Below are positions 54,089 to 61,660 of a stretch of 64,000 nt of DNA, one piece after another. The first letter of the stretch is position 1, and each line of letters starts with the position of its first letter. The stretch is from Clostridiales bacterium 38-18 (GTDB taxonomy: Bacteria; Bacillota; Clostridia; Peptostreptococcales; Acidaminobacteraceae), in assembly GCA_001897605.1 (NCBI GenBank), contig MKTL01000006.1:672724-736723 (forward strand), read 5' to 3'. Below the pieces are notes generated by a model that saw nothing but the letters and a program-made list of their open reading frames with translations, was not told the DNA's origin and searched no databases. The position numbers and the translations under genes are program-made.

Positions 54089-54144
54089 ACTTAACACACA
54101 GTCCTCTCACAGTAATTTGCGATTACTGTATTTAATGTGAATGG
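54089..54144 (+). repeat. inverted attC-like site
   Basis: ACTTAACACACAGTCCTC opens the site: this is the reverse complement of the usual right half, so the site points opposite to all others. The other half is altered (GATTACTGTATTTAATG). It lies 10 nt from the stop of 54154-54411. Confidence 0.6.
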
Positions 54145-54153
54145 TCATATTCT

Positions 54154-54411
54154 TTACTTTAGAACTATTTGTTGAACGAAAAATAAAACTAAGAATATAC
54201 TTGCAACAGCTAATCTTTTTATTAACTTATCTTTTTTTGAATATCTTGAAAATACTAAACTCATAGTATAACCTAACATTCCAACTAATGTAGCTCCAAT
54301 AATACTTTCAATTAATAGGTTATCAGAATAATTGTATGTCACAATGCTTGCTATGTATAAATAGAACCCAAAAAATAAAATTATTAGCACTTCTTTAATC
54401 CTTTTCATCAT
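54154..54411 (-). CDS. membrane protein (cassette), 85 aa
   Basis: Three hydrophobic segments (about 8-25, 33-53, 65-83) with a short basic loop SRYSKKDKLIKR. RBS AAAGGAGAATT. Function unknown. It sits between an inverted and a normal attC-like site. Confidence 0.55.
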   Translation of the reverse strand: MMKRIKEVLIILFFGFYLYIASIVTYNYSDNLLIESIIGATLVGMLGYTMSLVFSRYSKKDKLIKRLAVASIFLVLFFVQQIVLK

Positions 54412-54486
54412 AATTCTCCTTTCGATCTATTAATATTATTATTCTACTTAATTTGCTTCTATGTTTATATTTTCAATTCACATTTC

Positions 54487-54543
54487 ACATTACGTTCTTA
54501 TAGACCACGCAGTGTAAGTCGCGAGGACAGTGTTTTATATGAT
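54487..54543 (-). repeat. attC-like site
   Basis: CATTACGTTCTTATAGACC, GCAGTGTAAGTCGCGAGGAC, AGTGTTTTATATGATG. Six nt from the stop of the methyltransferase cassette. Stem and loop are largely conserved, the right outer box is weaker. Confidence 0.75.
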
Positions 54544-54548
54544 GTTTG

Positions 54549-55130
54549 TTATTTTTTCACCTCAATATAAATAACATTGTCGATACAGCTTTTAGAAATT
54601 ACTGAAGTAAATCCATTATTTTTTAGTAACTCTAAGAAAGTATCCAAACTTTGTACTTCTTTAAGTTGAACACCATATCCTGTATTAACTACTAAATCTT
54701 CAGATATAACTTCAAGCTGAACTATAAAAAAATCCTCTTTTACTTGATGACCTGAGGGCATTTCAATATCCCAGATTTCAAAAGAACCATTTTTCTTTAG
54801 AACTCGATGAACTTCCATAATTGATTTAATAATCTCATTCTCATGCATATACATGAACGAAAAGAAGGCAGTTGCTCTATCAAACTGGTGATCAATAAAA
54901 GCCATTACAGTTGCATCCATAACAATTTTGAGTGATTCAGTATCACTAATTTCTTTTAACTCATCTTTTCTATTATCAATTGCAGTTACATTGCTCTTAT
55001 ATATTCTTGATATTATTCCTTCACCGCCACCGCCAATGTCTAATATTTTTTCATTTTCTTTTACTTCTTTTGGGATAATTGTTATAGACTTCTTTTCGGT
55101 TTCAATTATTCTAGATTTTTCTATATTCAT
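54549..55130 (-). CDS. class I SAM-dependent methyltransferase (cassette)
   Basis: A 193-residue enzyme. Motif I ILDIGGGGEGIISRIYKSNV, acidic residue in TAIDNRKDEL, FDRATAFFSFMYMHENEI and VLKKNGSFEIWDIEMPSG. The longest frame starts inside the neighbouring attC box, so the internal ATG at 55128-55130 with GAGGAGCAGTTA upstream is preferred. The substrate is unknown. Confidence 0.83.
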   Translation of the reverse strand: MNIEKSRIIETEKKSITIIPKEVKENEKILDIGGGGEGIISRIYKSNVTAIDNRKDELKEISDTESLKIVMDATVMAFIDHQFDRATAFFSFMYMHENEIIKSIMEVHRVLKKNGSFEIWDIEMPSGHQVKEDFFIVQLEVISEDLVVNTGYGVQLKEVQSLDTFLELLKNNGFTSVISKSCIDNVIYIEVKK

Positions 55131-55155
55131 TAACTGCTCCTCAATTTCAAGTATC

Positions 55156-55209
55156 ATTTAACGTTCTTGTAGTCCTCGCAGCGTAAGTTGCGAGGACTGT
55201 GTGTTAGAC
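55156..55209 (-). repeat. attC-like site, near consensus
   Basis: ATTTAAC to GTTAGAC, 54 bp. Stem AGTCCTCGCA / TGCGAGGACT, loop GCGTAAGT. Left spacer 7 nt, right spacer 3 nt, giving the asymmetry expected of attC. Confidence 0.92.
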
Positions 55210-55244
55210 GACGGAATTTTTGAATCCTATTTTTTTAATCTACA

Positions 55245-56129
55245 TTACATTATATTGTGTGATTTTATGAAATAACTGTTATTTATTTTTACGATTGTTA
55301 ATACTGGATCATTTTTATTAGCTCCAAATAGTTTAATAGTATTATCTTTTACTTCAATCGTTTTACATTTAAAGCTCGCTGGTCCAAAATCGCTTGTGTA
55401 ATTATAGTAAGCATCTGTACTTTCAAGGTAAATTAATAGATGAAAATCACTATTTGATAGCTCATCGAGATTTATTCCTGCATATGTACTAAATAAACTT
55501 TGAACTTTATTTCGTTCAAATCTATGAATGGGAACAGGTAATTTATTCAAGTTATCCTCCCCATCAAACGGCCAATTGGGATGCTTGGATAATAATTTAA
55601 TTTCTGGAAGTTCTTTTGGAACAGTACCAATAGGGGAATATCTTAGAAATTCACCTAAATCAATATCCTTAATATCATTATAATATGATGCAAAATAGCC
55701 ACATAAAGGATTTACAATAAAAGAATCCTGATAATTGTACATTGGTTGAAATAGAAAATTGATATCATCAATCTGTGTTTCAGAAATGTTATCACTACTT
55801 TTATAGATATCTTCCCATATATAGTTCCAATAGTAGGTTAGATTATTTGTCATTAAATCGTACTTCAAGTTACTATAATTAATTTTCAATTCTTCTTCGT
55901 ACTTAACTTGCTGTTCATTCTCGTCTAATAATATTTTTTTATCTCTATTCAATGATTGAACTTCTTCGCTTAATTTCTCTTGCAGTATAGACAAATTAGA
56001 TATTTCATTTTCATATTGTAAGAGTGTATTGTTAATAGATATAATTTTTTTATCGTAACTGATCTTTTGAAATACAAATACAATTATGATTACTAAGATT
56101 ATTACTACACTAGAAATTATTTTTTTCAT
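55245..56129 (-). CDS. membrane-anchored coiled-coil protein (cassette), 294 aa
   Basis: Membrane helix (about 4-22), coiled coil (25-85), then a conserved C-terminal domain of about 200 residues (FLRYSPIGTVPKELPEIKLL, HPNWPFDGEDNLNKLPVPIH, YTSDFGPASF). No named family. A truncated paralogue lies at 40702-41361. ATG at 56127-56129 follows GAAGGGAGTGATTTCT. The anchor suggests an envelope-facing role. Confidence 0.7.
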   Translation of the reverse strand: MKKIISSVVIILVIIIVFVFQKISYDKKIISINNTLLQYENEISNLSILQEKLSEEVQSLNRDKKILLDENEQQVKYEEELKINYSNLKYDLMTNNLTYYWNYIWEDIYKSSDNISETQIDDINFLFQPMYNYQDSFIVNPLCGYFASYYNDIKDIDLGEFLRYSPIGTVPKELPEIKLLSKHPNWPFDGEDNLNKLPVPIHRFERNKVQSLFSTYAGINLDELSNSDFHLLIYLESTDAYYNYTSDFGPASFKCKTIEVKDNTIKLFGANKNDPVLTIVKINNSYFIKSHNIM

Positions 56130-56189
56130 AGAAATCACTCCCTTCTCAGTTTATATATTTCTTCGATGATTTATTCTTTTTATTCTATC

Positions 56190-56241
56190 GTCTAACGTTT
56201 TTGTATTTGCGCCGCCTTAGTTGCGAGGATTTGTGTTAGGT
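56190..56241 (-). repeat. attC-like site that supplies a stop codon
   Basis: GTCTAAC to GTTAGGT, 52 bp, with a shorter, mismatched core (GTATTTGCGCCGCCTTAG, TTGCGAGGATTTGT). The TTA at 56236-56238 inside the right box is the stop codon of gene 56236-56550. Confidence 0.85.
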
Positions 56242-56550
56242 GATGTTATTGAATTCTAAATAATTTTTTTCTAATCTTTCTTTGCATTTACTAATTTCCG
56301 CATCAGTAAATATTAATCTATATTTATCCTTTACAACAACTGCTTCAACAGTCAAATCTAATCTACCTAGAAGTAATAATTTTGTAAATCCTTCTGAAGG
56401 TTCATTATAGGATAATAATTTTTTTGCAGTCATGTAACCTCCCTCTGATTTCAGCATTTCTAAAAATCTAGATGGGTTATAGTGAAGTTGTTTCTTTGAA
56501 AGAAAGTAAATCTCCATCATTTCGTTATCAAACTCTTTGTAAATATCCAT
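56236..56550 (-). CDS. small conserved-type protein (cassette), 104 aa
   Basis: FLEMLKSEGGYMTAKKLLSY then FTKLLLLGRLDLTVEAVVVK and IFTDAEISKCKERL. This pattern belongs to a widespread family of about 100-residue proteins of unknown function, often found in mobile regions. The stop codon lies within the attC site. RBS AAGGTTTAT. Confidence 0.7.
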   Translation of the reverse strand: MDIYKEFDNEMMEIYFLSKKQLHYNPSRFLEMLKSEGGYMTAKKLLSYNEPSEGFTKLLLLGRLDLTVEAVVVKDKYRLIFTDAEISKCKERLEKNYLEFNNIT

Positions 56551-56639
56551 ATAAACCTTGTATGATTATTCTATACAGAAAATCATACTCTCCTTTCCAT
56601 TTTTATTTGATTTGTGACTATAATAGACTCAGACCTGTG

Positions 56640-56808
56640 GACTTTATATTTTTTCCTTGTAGCTAGACTACTAGTTGGAGTTTATTGCCACTGTTTTATC
56701 TGAATCATTTATAGCCTCTTGTGCCCAGAGCTCTTATATCAATCAAGTCTATGATGATAAAACTAGGTGGATTATCACAGTGTCAATCCAGTTGAAAGGA
56801 GATGTACC
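56640..56808 (+). ncRNA. predicted bridge-RNA region of the IS110 element
   Basis: Known IS110 elements encode a bridge RNA in the non-coding part left of the transposase gene. This stretch has no ORF, sits directly upstream of the transposase and is of suitable length. The location is inferred from family knowledge; the two binding loops were not modelled. Confidence 0.35.
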
Positions 56809-57972
56809 GTGATTTACCTTGGTATTGATATCGCTAAGAGATTGCATGTTACCGCTGCTATTTCTTCTGAAGGCGAAATCATCATCGAGCCCTTTGAATT
56901 CTCAAATGATCATGATGGCTTTTCAAAACTTCTTTCTTCACTACACAATATCCTGAAAGAAGATCTAATCATGGGTCTTGAATCGACGGCTCACTATGGC
57001 AACAACCTTGTTGTATTTTTGTTCTCTCATGGGTTTAACATCACTGTTATCAACCCGATTCAAACCTCTGTTATGCGTAAAAACAACATTCGAAAAACTA
57101 AAACGGATAAAGTGGATGCTTTGCTTGTCGCTAAAACCTTATTACTCAACAACTTCAGACTTGTTTCCAAGCAGGATATCGACCTCATAAGGCTCAAGGA
57201 CCTTTGTCGATTTAGACAAAAGCTCATCAAAGCAAGAACAACAGTCAAAATTCAATTGACCACCTATATCGACCAAGTCTTTCCTGAACTTCAGTATTTC
57301 TTTAAGTCAGGAATCCATCACAAAGCCTGCTATACTCTCTTAAAAGAGGCTTCATCACCTGAAGAGATTGCTTCCATGCATATGACTCATCTGGCTGCTC
57401 TTCTTAATAAAGCTTCACACGGCCACTTTAAGAAAGAGAAGGCTCAAGAATTAAGAGTTCTTGCACAGAAGTCTGTCGGTACTGGTAATAAAACACTATC
57501 TATTCAAATAGCCCAATCCATCTCACAAGTTGAGCTATACGACAGACAATTAGCTGAGATTCATCTTGAAATCGAAATGACGATGAAATCGCTAAATTCA
57601 GTCATAATGAGTATTCCAGGTATCGGATATTTAAATGGTGCCATGATACTTGGCGAGGCTGGAAACATCACAAGATTTTCAGATCCTTCGAAGTTACTCG
57701 CATTTGCCGGCCTCGATCCATCCGTTTATCAATCAGGAAACTTTAAAGCTACAAATACACGCATGTCAAAGCGAGGTTCCAAAGTTCTTAGGTATGCATT
57801 AATCAATGCTGCACATAACGTAGTTCTCAATAACAAAACGTTTAAAGAATACTATGATCTCAAAATCTCCCAAGGACGTTCACACTACAACGCTTTGGGA
57901 CACTGTGCTGGTAAGTTGGTCAGAATCATTTACAAAATGCTAACCTGTAATATTGAGTTCAACTTAGAATAA
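56809..57972 (+). CDS. IS110-family transposase (DEDD, RuvC-like)
   Basis: A 387-residue transposase. N-terminal RuvC-like DEDD part: [16 protein letters not shown] (first D), [20 protein letters not shown] (E) and [10 protein letters not shown] (D...D). C-terminal Tnp domain: [20 protein letters not shown] and [20 protein letters not shown] with the catalytic serine. GTG at 56809-56811 follows GAAAGGAGATGTACC; a longer in-frame GTG upstream lacks an RBS. Confidence 0.93.
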   Translation: MIYLGIDIAKRLHVTAAISSEGEIIIEPFEFSNDHDGFSKLLSSLHNILKEDLIMGLESTAHYGNNLVVFLFSHGFNITVINPIQTSVMRKNNIRKTKTDKVDALLVAKTLLLNNFRLVSKQDIDLIRLKDLCRFRQKLIKARTTVKIQLTTYIDQVFPELQYFFKSGIHHKACYTLLKEASSPEEIASMHMTHLAALLNKASHGHFKKEKAQELRVLAQKSVGTGNKTLSIQIAQSISQVELYDRQLAEIHLEIEMTMKSLNSVIMSIPGIGYLNGAMILGEAGNITRFSDPSKLLAFAGLDPSVYQSGNFKATNTRMSKRGSKVLRYALINAAHNVVLNNKTFKEYYDLKISQGRSHYNALGHCAGKLVRIIYKMLTCNIEFNLE

Positions 57973-57975
57973 ATA

Positions 57976-58008
57976 CTCAAATGGATTTTCCATAAGCATC
58001 CATTTGAG
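57976..58008 (+). terminator. hairpin 3' of the IS110 transposase
   Basis: CTCAAATGGA pairs with TCCATTTGAG (10 bp). The adjacent AAGCATCC / GGATGCTT forms an overlapping alternative stem. There is no long T-run, so it may be a structural end of the element rather than a terminator. Confidence 0.4.
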
Positions 58009-58205
58009 GGATGCTTAGTTAAGGTCGGCCATCTGCTGATACCAACTGATTAACAAATATTTCGCCAATTTACACTTGACTATTCATAGTTGGTCTCCTT
58101 AAAAATCATTCTGAATTTATAGTTATTTTTTTATTAGTATCCATTTTGCCGAAATTAATTAAGTTTGAAAGTTTCATTCATTCAATCAACTAAAGTATAA
58201 TATCA

Positions 58206-58259
58206 CATAACATACTTGCAGTCCTCGCAGCGTAAGTTGCGAGGACTGTGTGCTACGTG
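58206..58259 (-). repeat. attC-like site, near consensus
   Basis: ACATAAC to GCTACGT, perfect core CAGTCCTCGCA / TGCGAGGACTG. The right outer box has GCTA instead of GTTA. It lies 3 nt from the stop of the methyltransferase cassette. Confidence 0.88.
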
Positions 58260-58262
58260 AAG

Positions 58263-58889
58263 TTAAATTTTTCTTCTAATTTCAAGTACGCCACCACACT
58301 TTGAAATTTGTCTATAACTTGCATAAAACCCCAAATCATCTAATCTTGATATAAATTTATCTGCAACAATATAATACTCATCCTCATCCCACTGTCCAGT
58401 TTCAGTTTTGACTAATTCTAAGTGTTCCATATTTTCAAATGCTATATCTGCAATTATGATTTTTCCATTATTCTTTAAAGTATTACTTAAATGGTTGATC
58501 AACTCTAATTTTCTTTCATCATCAACGTGATGAATTGCATATGAAGAAATAATATAATCAAATTTTCTATTTGTTATTTCACTTGGTAAGTTCTCATTAA
58601 AGTCATAGCATATGAACGTACCTTTTGGCATTTTTTTATTTGCTTCTTCTATCATTTTTTTAGAGAAATCAACACCTACTATGTTCACACCATTTTTATA
58701 AAGCTCATTTGTTAGTGATCCTGTACCAATACCTAGATCTAATATCCAAATCTCTTCACTTGTTTCTATTGAATTTTGAACATATCCAAGTACATCATAA
58801 TAGCCTTCAAATGGATAACCTTCACTTGATTTATTTATTGTTTCATCATAATTTCCTGCCCAATTATCAAATCCATTTCTATCTAACAT
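58263..58889 (-). CDS. class I SAM-dependent methyltransferase (cassette)
   Basis: A 208-residue enzyme. Motif I ILDLGIGTGSLTNELYKNGV, NIVGVDFSKKMIEEANKKMP, FDYIISSYAIHHVDDERKLE and TLKNNGKIIIADIAFENMEH are clear; the N-terminal FDNWAGNYDETINKSSEGYP is that of a small-molecule methyltransferase. RBS AAGGAGCAA. The substrate is unknown. Confidence 0.9.
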   Translation of the reverse strand: MLDRNGFDNWAGNYDETINKSSEGYPFEGYYDVLGYVQNSIETSEEIWILDLGIGTGSLTNELYKNGVNIVGVDFSKKMIEEANKKMPKGTFICYDFNENLPSEITNRKFDYIISSYAIHHVDDERKLELINHLSNTLKNNGKIIIADIAFENMEHLELVKTETGQWDEDEYYIVADKFISRLDDLGFYASYRQISKCGGVLEIRRKI

Positions 58890-58913
58890 TCATTTGCTCC
58901 TTACTTTTATGTC

Positions 58914-58967
58914 ATCTAACGTTCTTATAGTCCTCGCAGGGTTAGTTGCGAGGACTGTGTGTTAGTA
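58914..58967 (-). repeat. attC-like site, near consensus
   Basis: ATCTAAC to GTTAGTA. Core TAGTCCTCGCA with loop GGGTTAGT, then TGCGAGGACT. Left spacer GTTCTTA. It is at the 3' end of the cassette with gene 59169-59405. Confidence 0.9.
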
Positions 58968-58978
58968 GATGCCCATTT

Positions 58979-59002
58979 CATCTTGAGCATTAGCTCAAGA
59001 TG
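58979..59002. repeat. perfect 10-bp hairpin in a cassette
   Basis: CATCTTGAGC and GCTCAAGATG flank a 4-nt loop (ATTA). It lies between the attC site and gene 59169-59405. There is no T-run on the minus side, so a terminator role is uncertain. The rest of 59003-59168 contains stop-rich sequence with no intact gene. Confidence 0.6.
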
Positions 59003-59168
59003 CCTAAATTATCTTTTATCTTTTGAAAGTAGCTCAATTTTACAAGTTCATTGCCAAACAACTTTATCAAGATATTTTACTCATTTCATTTTCTCAAAAT
59101 TACATCTTCTTTTCTCTTAATCTTCTTTTGAGCGAAGCTCAACAATGTTTTTTATGTACTTTAAAAAT

Positions 59169-59405
59169 TTAAATATGCCATTTGGGGGGATCAATAGTTT
59201 TTATCTCAACATCGGGTATTCCAAGCTCTTTCAGTATCTCAATCATGTCTTTTTGATCTAAATCTTCTGGTAAAACACCTTTCTTTGTTGCTCTTTCATT
59301 AATAGCATTTTGAATTATTTTAATCTCTATTTGAGTAGCACATCTTTTGTTTCTATCAACATTTAGTATTCGATCAACATCTTCTCTTGTTAAGTATTTT
59401 TTCAT
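59169..59405 (-). CDS. hypothetical protein (cassette), 78 aa
   Basis: A small soluble, helical protein: MKKYLTREDVDRILNVDRNK and PEDLDQKDMIEILKELGIPD. Function unknown. ATG follows GAAAGGTGAAGTCGATAA. Confidence 0.5.
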   Translation of the reverse strand: MKKYLTREDVDRILNVDRNKRCATQIEIKIIQNAINERATKKGVLPEDLDQKDMIEILKELGIPDVEIKTIDPPKWHI

Positions 59406-59514
59406 TTATCGACTTCACCTTTCTTTCCATTATTTCAAATAAAATAGAGATTCATTTATCGCTTTGTTTTATGTTAGTTAACTCAGTACATTTTTGATCT
59501 TTAATATGGGTTTA

Positions 59515-59568
59515 TACTAACGTTCTTGCAGCCCTCGTAACATTAGTTGCGAGGACTGTGTGTTATAA
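59515..59568 (-). repeat. attC-like site
   Basis: ACTAAC with left spacer GTTCTTG, core CAGCCCTCGTAACATTAG, TTGCGAGGACTGTGTGTTA. A few changes in the left arm, right half near consensus. Confidence 0.87.
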
Positions 59569-59595
59569 GACGTAAATCATAATTTTCCACCCCTT

Positions 59596-59624
59596 TTGAT
59601 AATATAACATATATGTTATACAAT
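59596..59624 (+). promoter_or_regulatory. HigBA-like promoter with overlapping 18-bp palindromic operator
   Basis: -35 TTGATA (59596-59601), 17-bp spacer, -10 TACAAT (59619-59624). A perfect 18-bp palindrome TATAACATATATGTTATA fills the spacer (59603-59620). This is the usual arrangement for autoregulation by an antitoxin. Confidence 0.8.
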
Positions 59625-59648
59625 AATTATATATAGGAGATTCTCATA

Positions 59649-60007
59649 TTGTATAAAATTATATACTATACTCGAAATAATGACTGCCCAATTCTTGATT
59701 TATTCAAGAAAATTCCTAAAAAAGATGTTGCAAAAATATTGAGAGATATTGATCCTCTTGATGAGTTTGGATATCTCTAGGGATGCCATATATAAAGAAA
59801 ACGACTGGCACTAAAGACATTTGGGAACTAAGAGTCAAGCAAGCATCCAATAATTATCGAATCTTTTATTTTACAATGAAATCTAATCTAATTATATTAC
59901 TCAACGCATTTCAAAAGAAAACTTCCAAAACACCTTCTAATGAATTAAACAAAGCAATCGATTATATGAATGATTGCCTTGAAAGGAGTGACAATCATGA
60001 ATCATAA
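59649..60007 (+). pseudogene. HigB/Gp49-like toxin gene, frameshifted
   Basis: The N-terminal part from a TTG at 59649 reads YKIIYYTRNNDCPILDLFKK to FGYL, then meets TAG (59778-59780). The rest continues in another frame from 59783: MPYIKKTTGTKDIWELRVKQ to KAIDYMNDCLERSDNHES. Together they make an RelE-superfamily, Gp49/DUF891-type toxin; one base is missing near 59775. As it stands, full toxin would not be made. The antitoxin gene overlaps its end. Confidence 0.75.
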
Positions 60008-60266
60008 CGAAATAAAGAAACTTCTCTTAGATGATAGTGAGATTAAATCTGAATATGATGAACTATCACCTATCTATGAATTGAAAAAAGAAATTATTCG
60101 ATTGAGAATTGAAAAAGGTTTATCTCAAAAAGATTTAGCAGCTTTAATGGGAACTAAGCAATCAGCAATTTCTCGCCTAGAAAATGGATCTTATAATCCA
60201 AGTGTAGAATTTTTAAATAGAATTGCACATACTCTTGGAAAAAAGCTTCAAATTTCATTTAAATAA
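59997..60266 (+). CDS. HigA-type antitoxin (XRE helix-turn-helix)
   Basis: An 89-residue antitoxin with a Cro/C1-type HTH: RIEKGLSQKDLAALMGTKQS AISRLENGSYNP. ATG at 59997-59999 follows GAAAGGAGTGACA, inside the end of the toxin gene. It is intact although the toxin is broken. It should bind the palindrome at 59603-59620. Confidence 0.88.
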   Translation: MNHNEIKKLLLDDSEIKSEYDELSPIYELKKEIIRLRIEKGLSQKDLAALMGTKQSAISRLENGSYNPSVEFLNRIAHTLGKKLQISFK

Positions 60267-60329
60267 CCCGTTTGAACTGGCTTTTTTTAATTCTTTTAAT
60301 CCCTTTTATCTTTAATTTCTTTTTTAATG

Positions 60330-60473
60330 TCTTAACGTTCTTGCAGTTCTTACAGTTCTTACAGTTCTTACAGTTCTTACAGTTCTTACAGTTCTTACAG
60401 TTCTTGCAGTTCTTGCAGTTCTTGCAGTTCTTGCAGTTCTTGCAGCCTCTGTTGAGAGGACTGTGTGTTAGGT
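60330..60473 (-). repeat. attC-like site with expanded 9-bp tandem repeat (144 bp)
   Basis: Left box CTTAAC and GTTCTTG, then 11 copies of a 9-bp unit, then CAGCCTCTGTTGAGAGGACTG and right box GTTAGGT. The core is shortened to CCTCT-GTTG-AGAGG. The extra repeats lie in the left spacer/arm, so the size grew from about 54 to 144 bp. Confidence 0.85.
60344..60442. repeat. 9-bp tandem repeat, 11 copies, inside an attC site
   Basis: Six copies of CAGTTCTTA are followed by five copies of CAGTTCTTG. The unit resembles the GTTCTTGCAG spacer of the normal site, so it likely arose by slippage there. An apparent Leu-Gln-Phe-repeat ORF across it is an artefact. Confidence 0.95.
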
Positions 60474-60485
60474 AAAGTTCAATTA

Positions 60486-60520
60486 TTGCTTTTCGTTACT
60501 GACACGTATATAATATACGT
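60486..60520 (+). promoter_or_regulatory. HicAB-like promoter with palindromic operator
   Basis: -35 TTGCTT (60486-60491), 17-bp spacer, -10 TATAAT (60509-60514). The palindrome ACGTATATAATATACGT (60504-60520) overlaps the -10, as expected for autoregulation by a HicB-type protein. Confidence 0.75.
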
Positions 60521-60567
60521 ATAGAGCGTTGTTCTTGTTCTAAATATCCTATTCCTTAGGAGGATTC

Positions 60568-60795
60568 ATGAATCATCGTTCTTATAACTCAAGGGAGCTA
60601 CTTAAACTGCTTAATAGTGATGGCTGGGTTGTGGTCAGAATCAAAGGTTCTCATCATCAACTAAAACACCTTACTAAAAAAAGGACTGTCACTATTCTGC
60701 ATTCTAAAAAAGACTTACTTCGAAAAACCTATGGAGTATTCTTAAACAGGCTGGAATTGATGGGTCAGTATTCCCTTCGACTTCAACATTTATGA
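60568..60795 (+). pseudogene. HicA-like toxin gene with frameshift
   Basis: The start MNHRSYNSRELLKLLNSDGW VVVRIKGSHHQLKHLTKK is a HicA RNA-binding toxin with the conserved GSHHQ histidine. After HSKKDL a single-base indel in the A-run near 60730 shifts the frame; the expected tail LWSILKQAGIDG is found in another frame. The 75-residue product as read would have a wrong C-terminus. RBS AGGAGGATTC precedes ATG. Confidence 0.72.
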
Positions 60796-60809
60796 AAGAA
60801 GGTTTAACA

Positions 60810-61220
60810 ATGTTAGCTGATCGTTATGTTTTCCCTGCAATTTTCCATTTTGCAGACGATGGTATTTCTGTCGAGTTTCCAGATTTACCAGGATGCTTCT
60901 CTTATGGTGAAGACGAAATTGAAGCTTTATCTAATGCAAAAGAAGCTTTAGAACTGCATATCTTTGGTTTAGAAGATGATAAAACAATTATCCCAGCACC
61001 CTCTCATATAAAAAATATAGTTACAAAGAAAAATGAATCTATCGTGCTTATAGATATATGGATGAAACCTGTTAGAGATTTCATGAAAAATAAGGCAATT
61101 AAAAAGACTTTAACAATACCCAAATGGCTTAATGATGTTGCTATTGAAAATGATGTGAATTTTTCTCAATTATTACAAGTAGCAATTAAAAACTATTTAG
61201 GAATATCAACTAATGAATAA
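60810..61220 (+). CDS. HicB-type antitoxin
   Basis: A 136-residue antitoxin. The HicB core YVFPAIFHFADDGISVEFPD LPGCFSYGEDEIEALSNAKE (degraded RNase H fold) is followed by a C-terminal ribbon-helix-helix-like DNA-binding part (KKTLTIPKWLNDVAIENDVN). ATG at 60810-60812 follows GAAAGAAGG; an in-frame ATG at 60792 is possible. It is intact. Confidence 0.9.
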   Translation: MLADRYVFPAIFHFADDGISVEFPDLPGCFSYGEDEIEALSNAKEALELHIFGLEDDKTIIPAPSHIKNIVTKKNESIVLIDIWMKPVRDFMKNKAIKKTLTIPKWLNDVAIENDVNFSQLLQVAIKNYLGISTNE

Positions 61221-61249
61221 CCATTCGATTTTGAATGGTTTCTTTTTTT
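61221..61249 (+). terminator. terminator of the HicAB-like cassette
   Basis: CCATTC (61221-61226) and GAATGG (61233-61238) around a 6-nt loop, followed by TTTCTTTTTTT. It begins right after the hicB-like stop codon. Confidence 0.85.
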
Positions 61250-61256
61250 GACTATC

Positions 61257-61310
61257 ATATAACATTCCTGTAATCCTTGCCGCGTAAGTTGCAAGGACTG
61301 TGAGTTATAG
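61257..61310 (-). repeat. attC-like site
   Basis: ATATAAC to GTTATAG. The left spacer is ATTCCTG; core AATCCTTGC with loop CGCGTAAGT, then TGCAAGGACTG with compensating changes, so the stem is preserved. That covariation supports a functional hairpin. Confidence 0.88.
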
Positions 61311-61345
61311 GAAGAATTTTTATGTACTTCCAAAATAAATGCATG

Positions 61346-61384
61346 TTGATTTTATGTCTTTTCAAGTATATACTTAGTATATAC
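61346..61384 (+). promoter_or_regulatory. MazEF-like promoter with palindromic operator
   Basis: -35 TTGATT (61346-61351), 17-bp spacer, -10 TATACT (61369-61374). The inverted repeat GTATATAC-TTA-GTATATAC (61366-61384) overlaps the -10 and is a likely MazE-type operator. Confidence 0.75.
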
Positions 61385-61420
61385 AAAACTCACTTATAAA
61401 TCTTTCGAAAGGAGTTTCCT

Positions 61421-61660
61421 ATGTTAGCAAAAGTCCAAAAATGGGGAAATAGTCAAGGAATTAGAATCCCAAAAACTATTCTTGATTCAGCTCACTTTTC
61501 AACTGATGAAGTGCTTGATATTACCGTTGTAGAAGGTAGAATAATACTCGAACCTGCCAATCGTCACAAAACCTTAAAAGAAAGATTAAAAAACTATGAT
61601 GGTGATTACCAATGTTCTGAATGGGATACTGGTGAGCCAGTCGGTCGTGAGGTGCTATAA
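61421..61660 (+). CDS. mazE: MazE-type antitoxin (AbrB-like)
   Basis: A 79-residue antitoxin with a SpoVT/AbrB fold start: LAKVQKWGNSQGIRIPKTIL (WGNS motif). The C-terminal half is acidic and should bind the toxin. RBS AAAGGAG precedes ATG. The stop overlaps the MazF start (TAATG). Confidence 0.87.
   Translation: MLAKVQKWGNSQGIRIPKTILDSAHFSTDEVLDITVVEGRIILEPANRHKTLKERLKNYDGDYQCSEWDTGEPVGREVL

Larger units (their letters stand above)
56560..58050 (+). mobile_element. IS110-family insertion element inside the cassette array
   Basis: Encodes a DEDD transposase (56809-57972) with about 250 nt of non-coding DNA on its left and a palindrome on its right. It lies in a single cassette interval, between the gene 56236-56550 and the next attC at 58206. 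Exact ends are not visible because IS110 elements lack clear terminal inverted repeats; the bounds given are approximate. Confidence 0.7.

Noticed and set aside
56809..57972. Treating the IS110 transposase as the missing integron integrase
   Set aside because: It has DEDD/serine motifs, not the R...H-x-x-R...Y residues of a tyrosine recombinase.
60272..60475. ORF with Leu-Gln-Phe repeats
   Set aside because: It is a by-product of the 9-bp tandem repeat in an attC site. It has no ribosome site and covers the recombination site.
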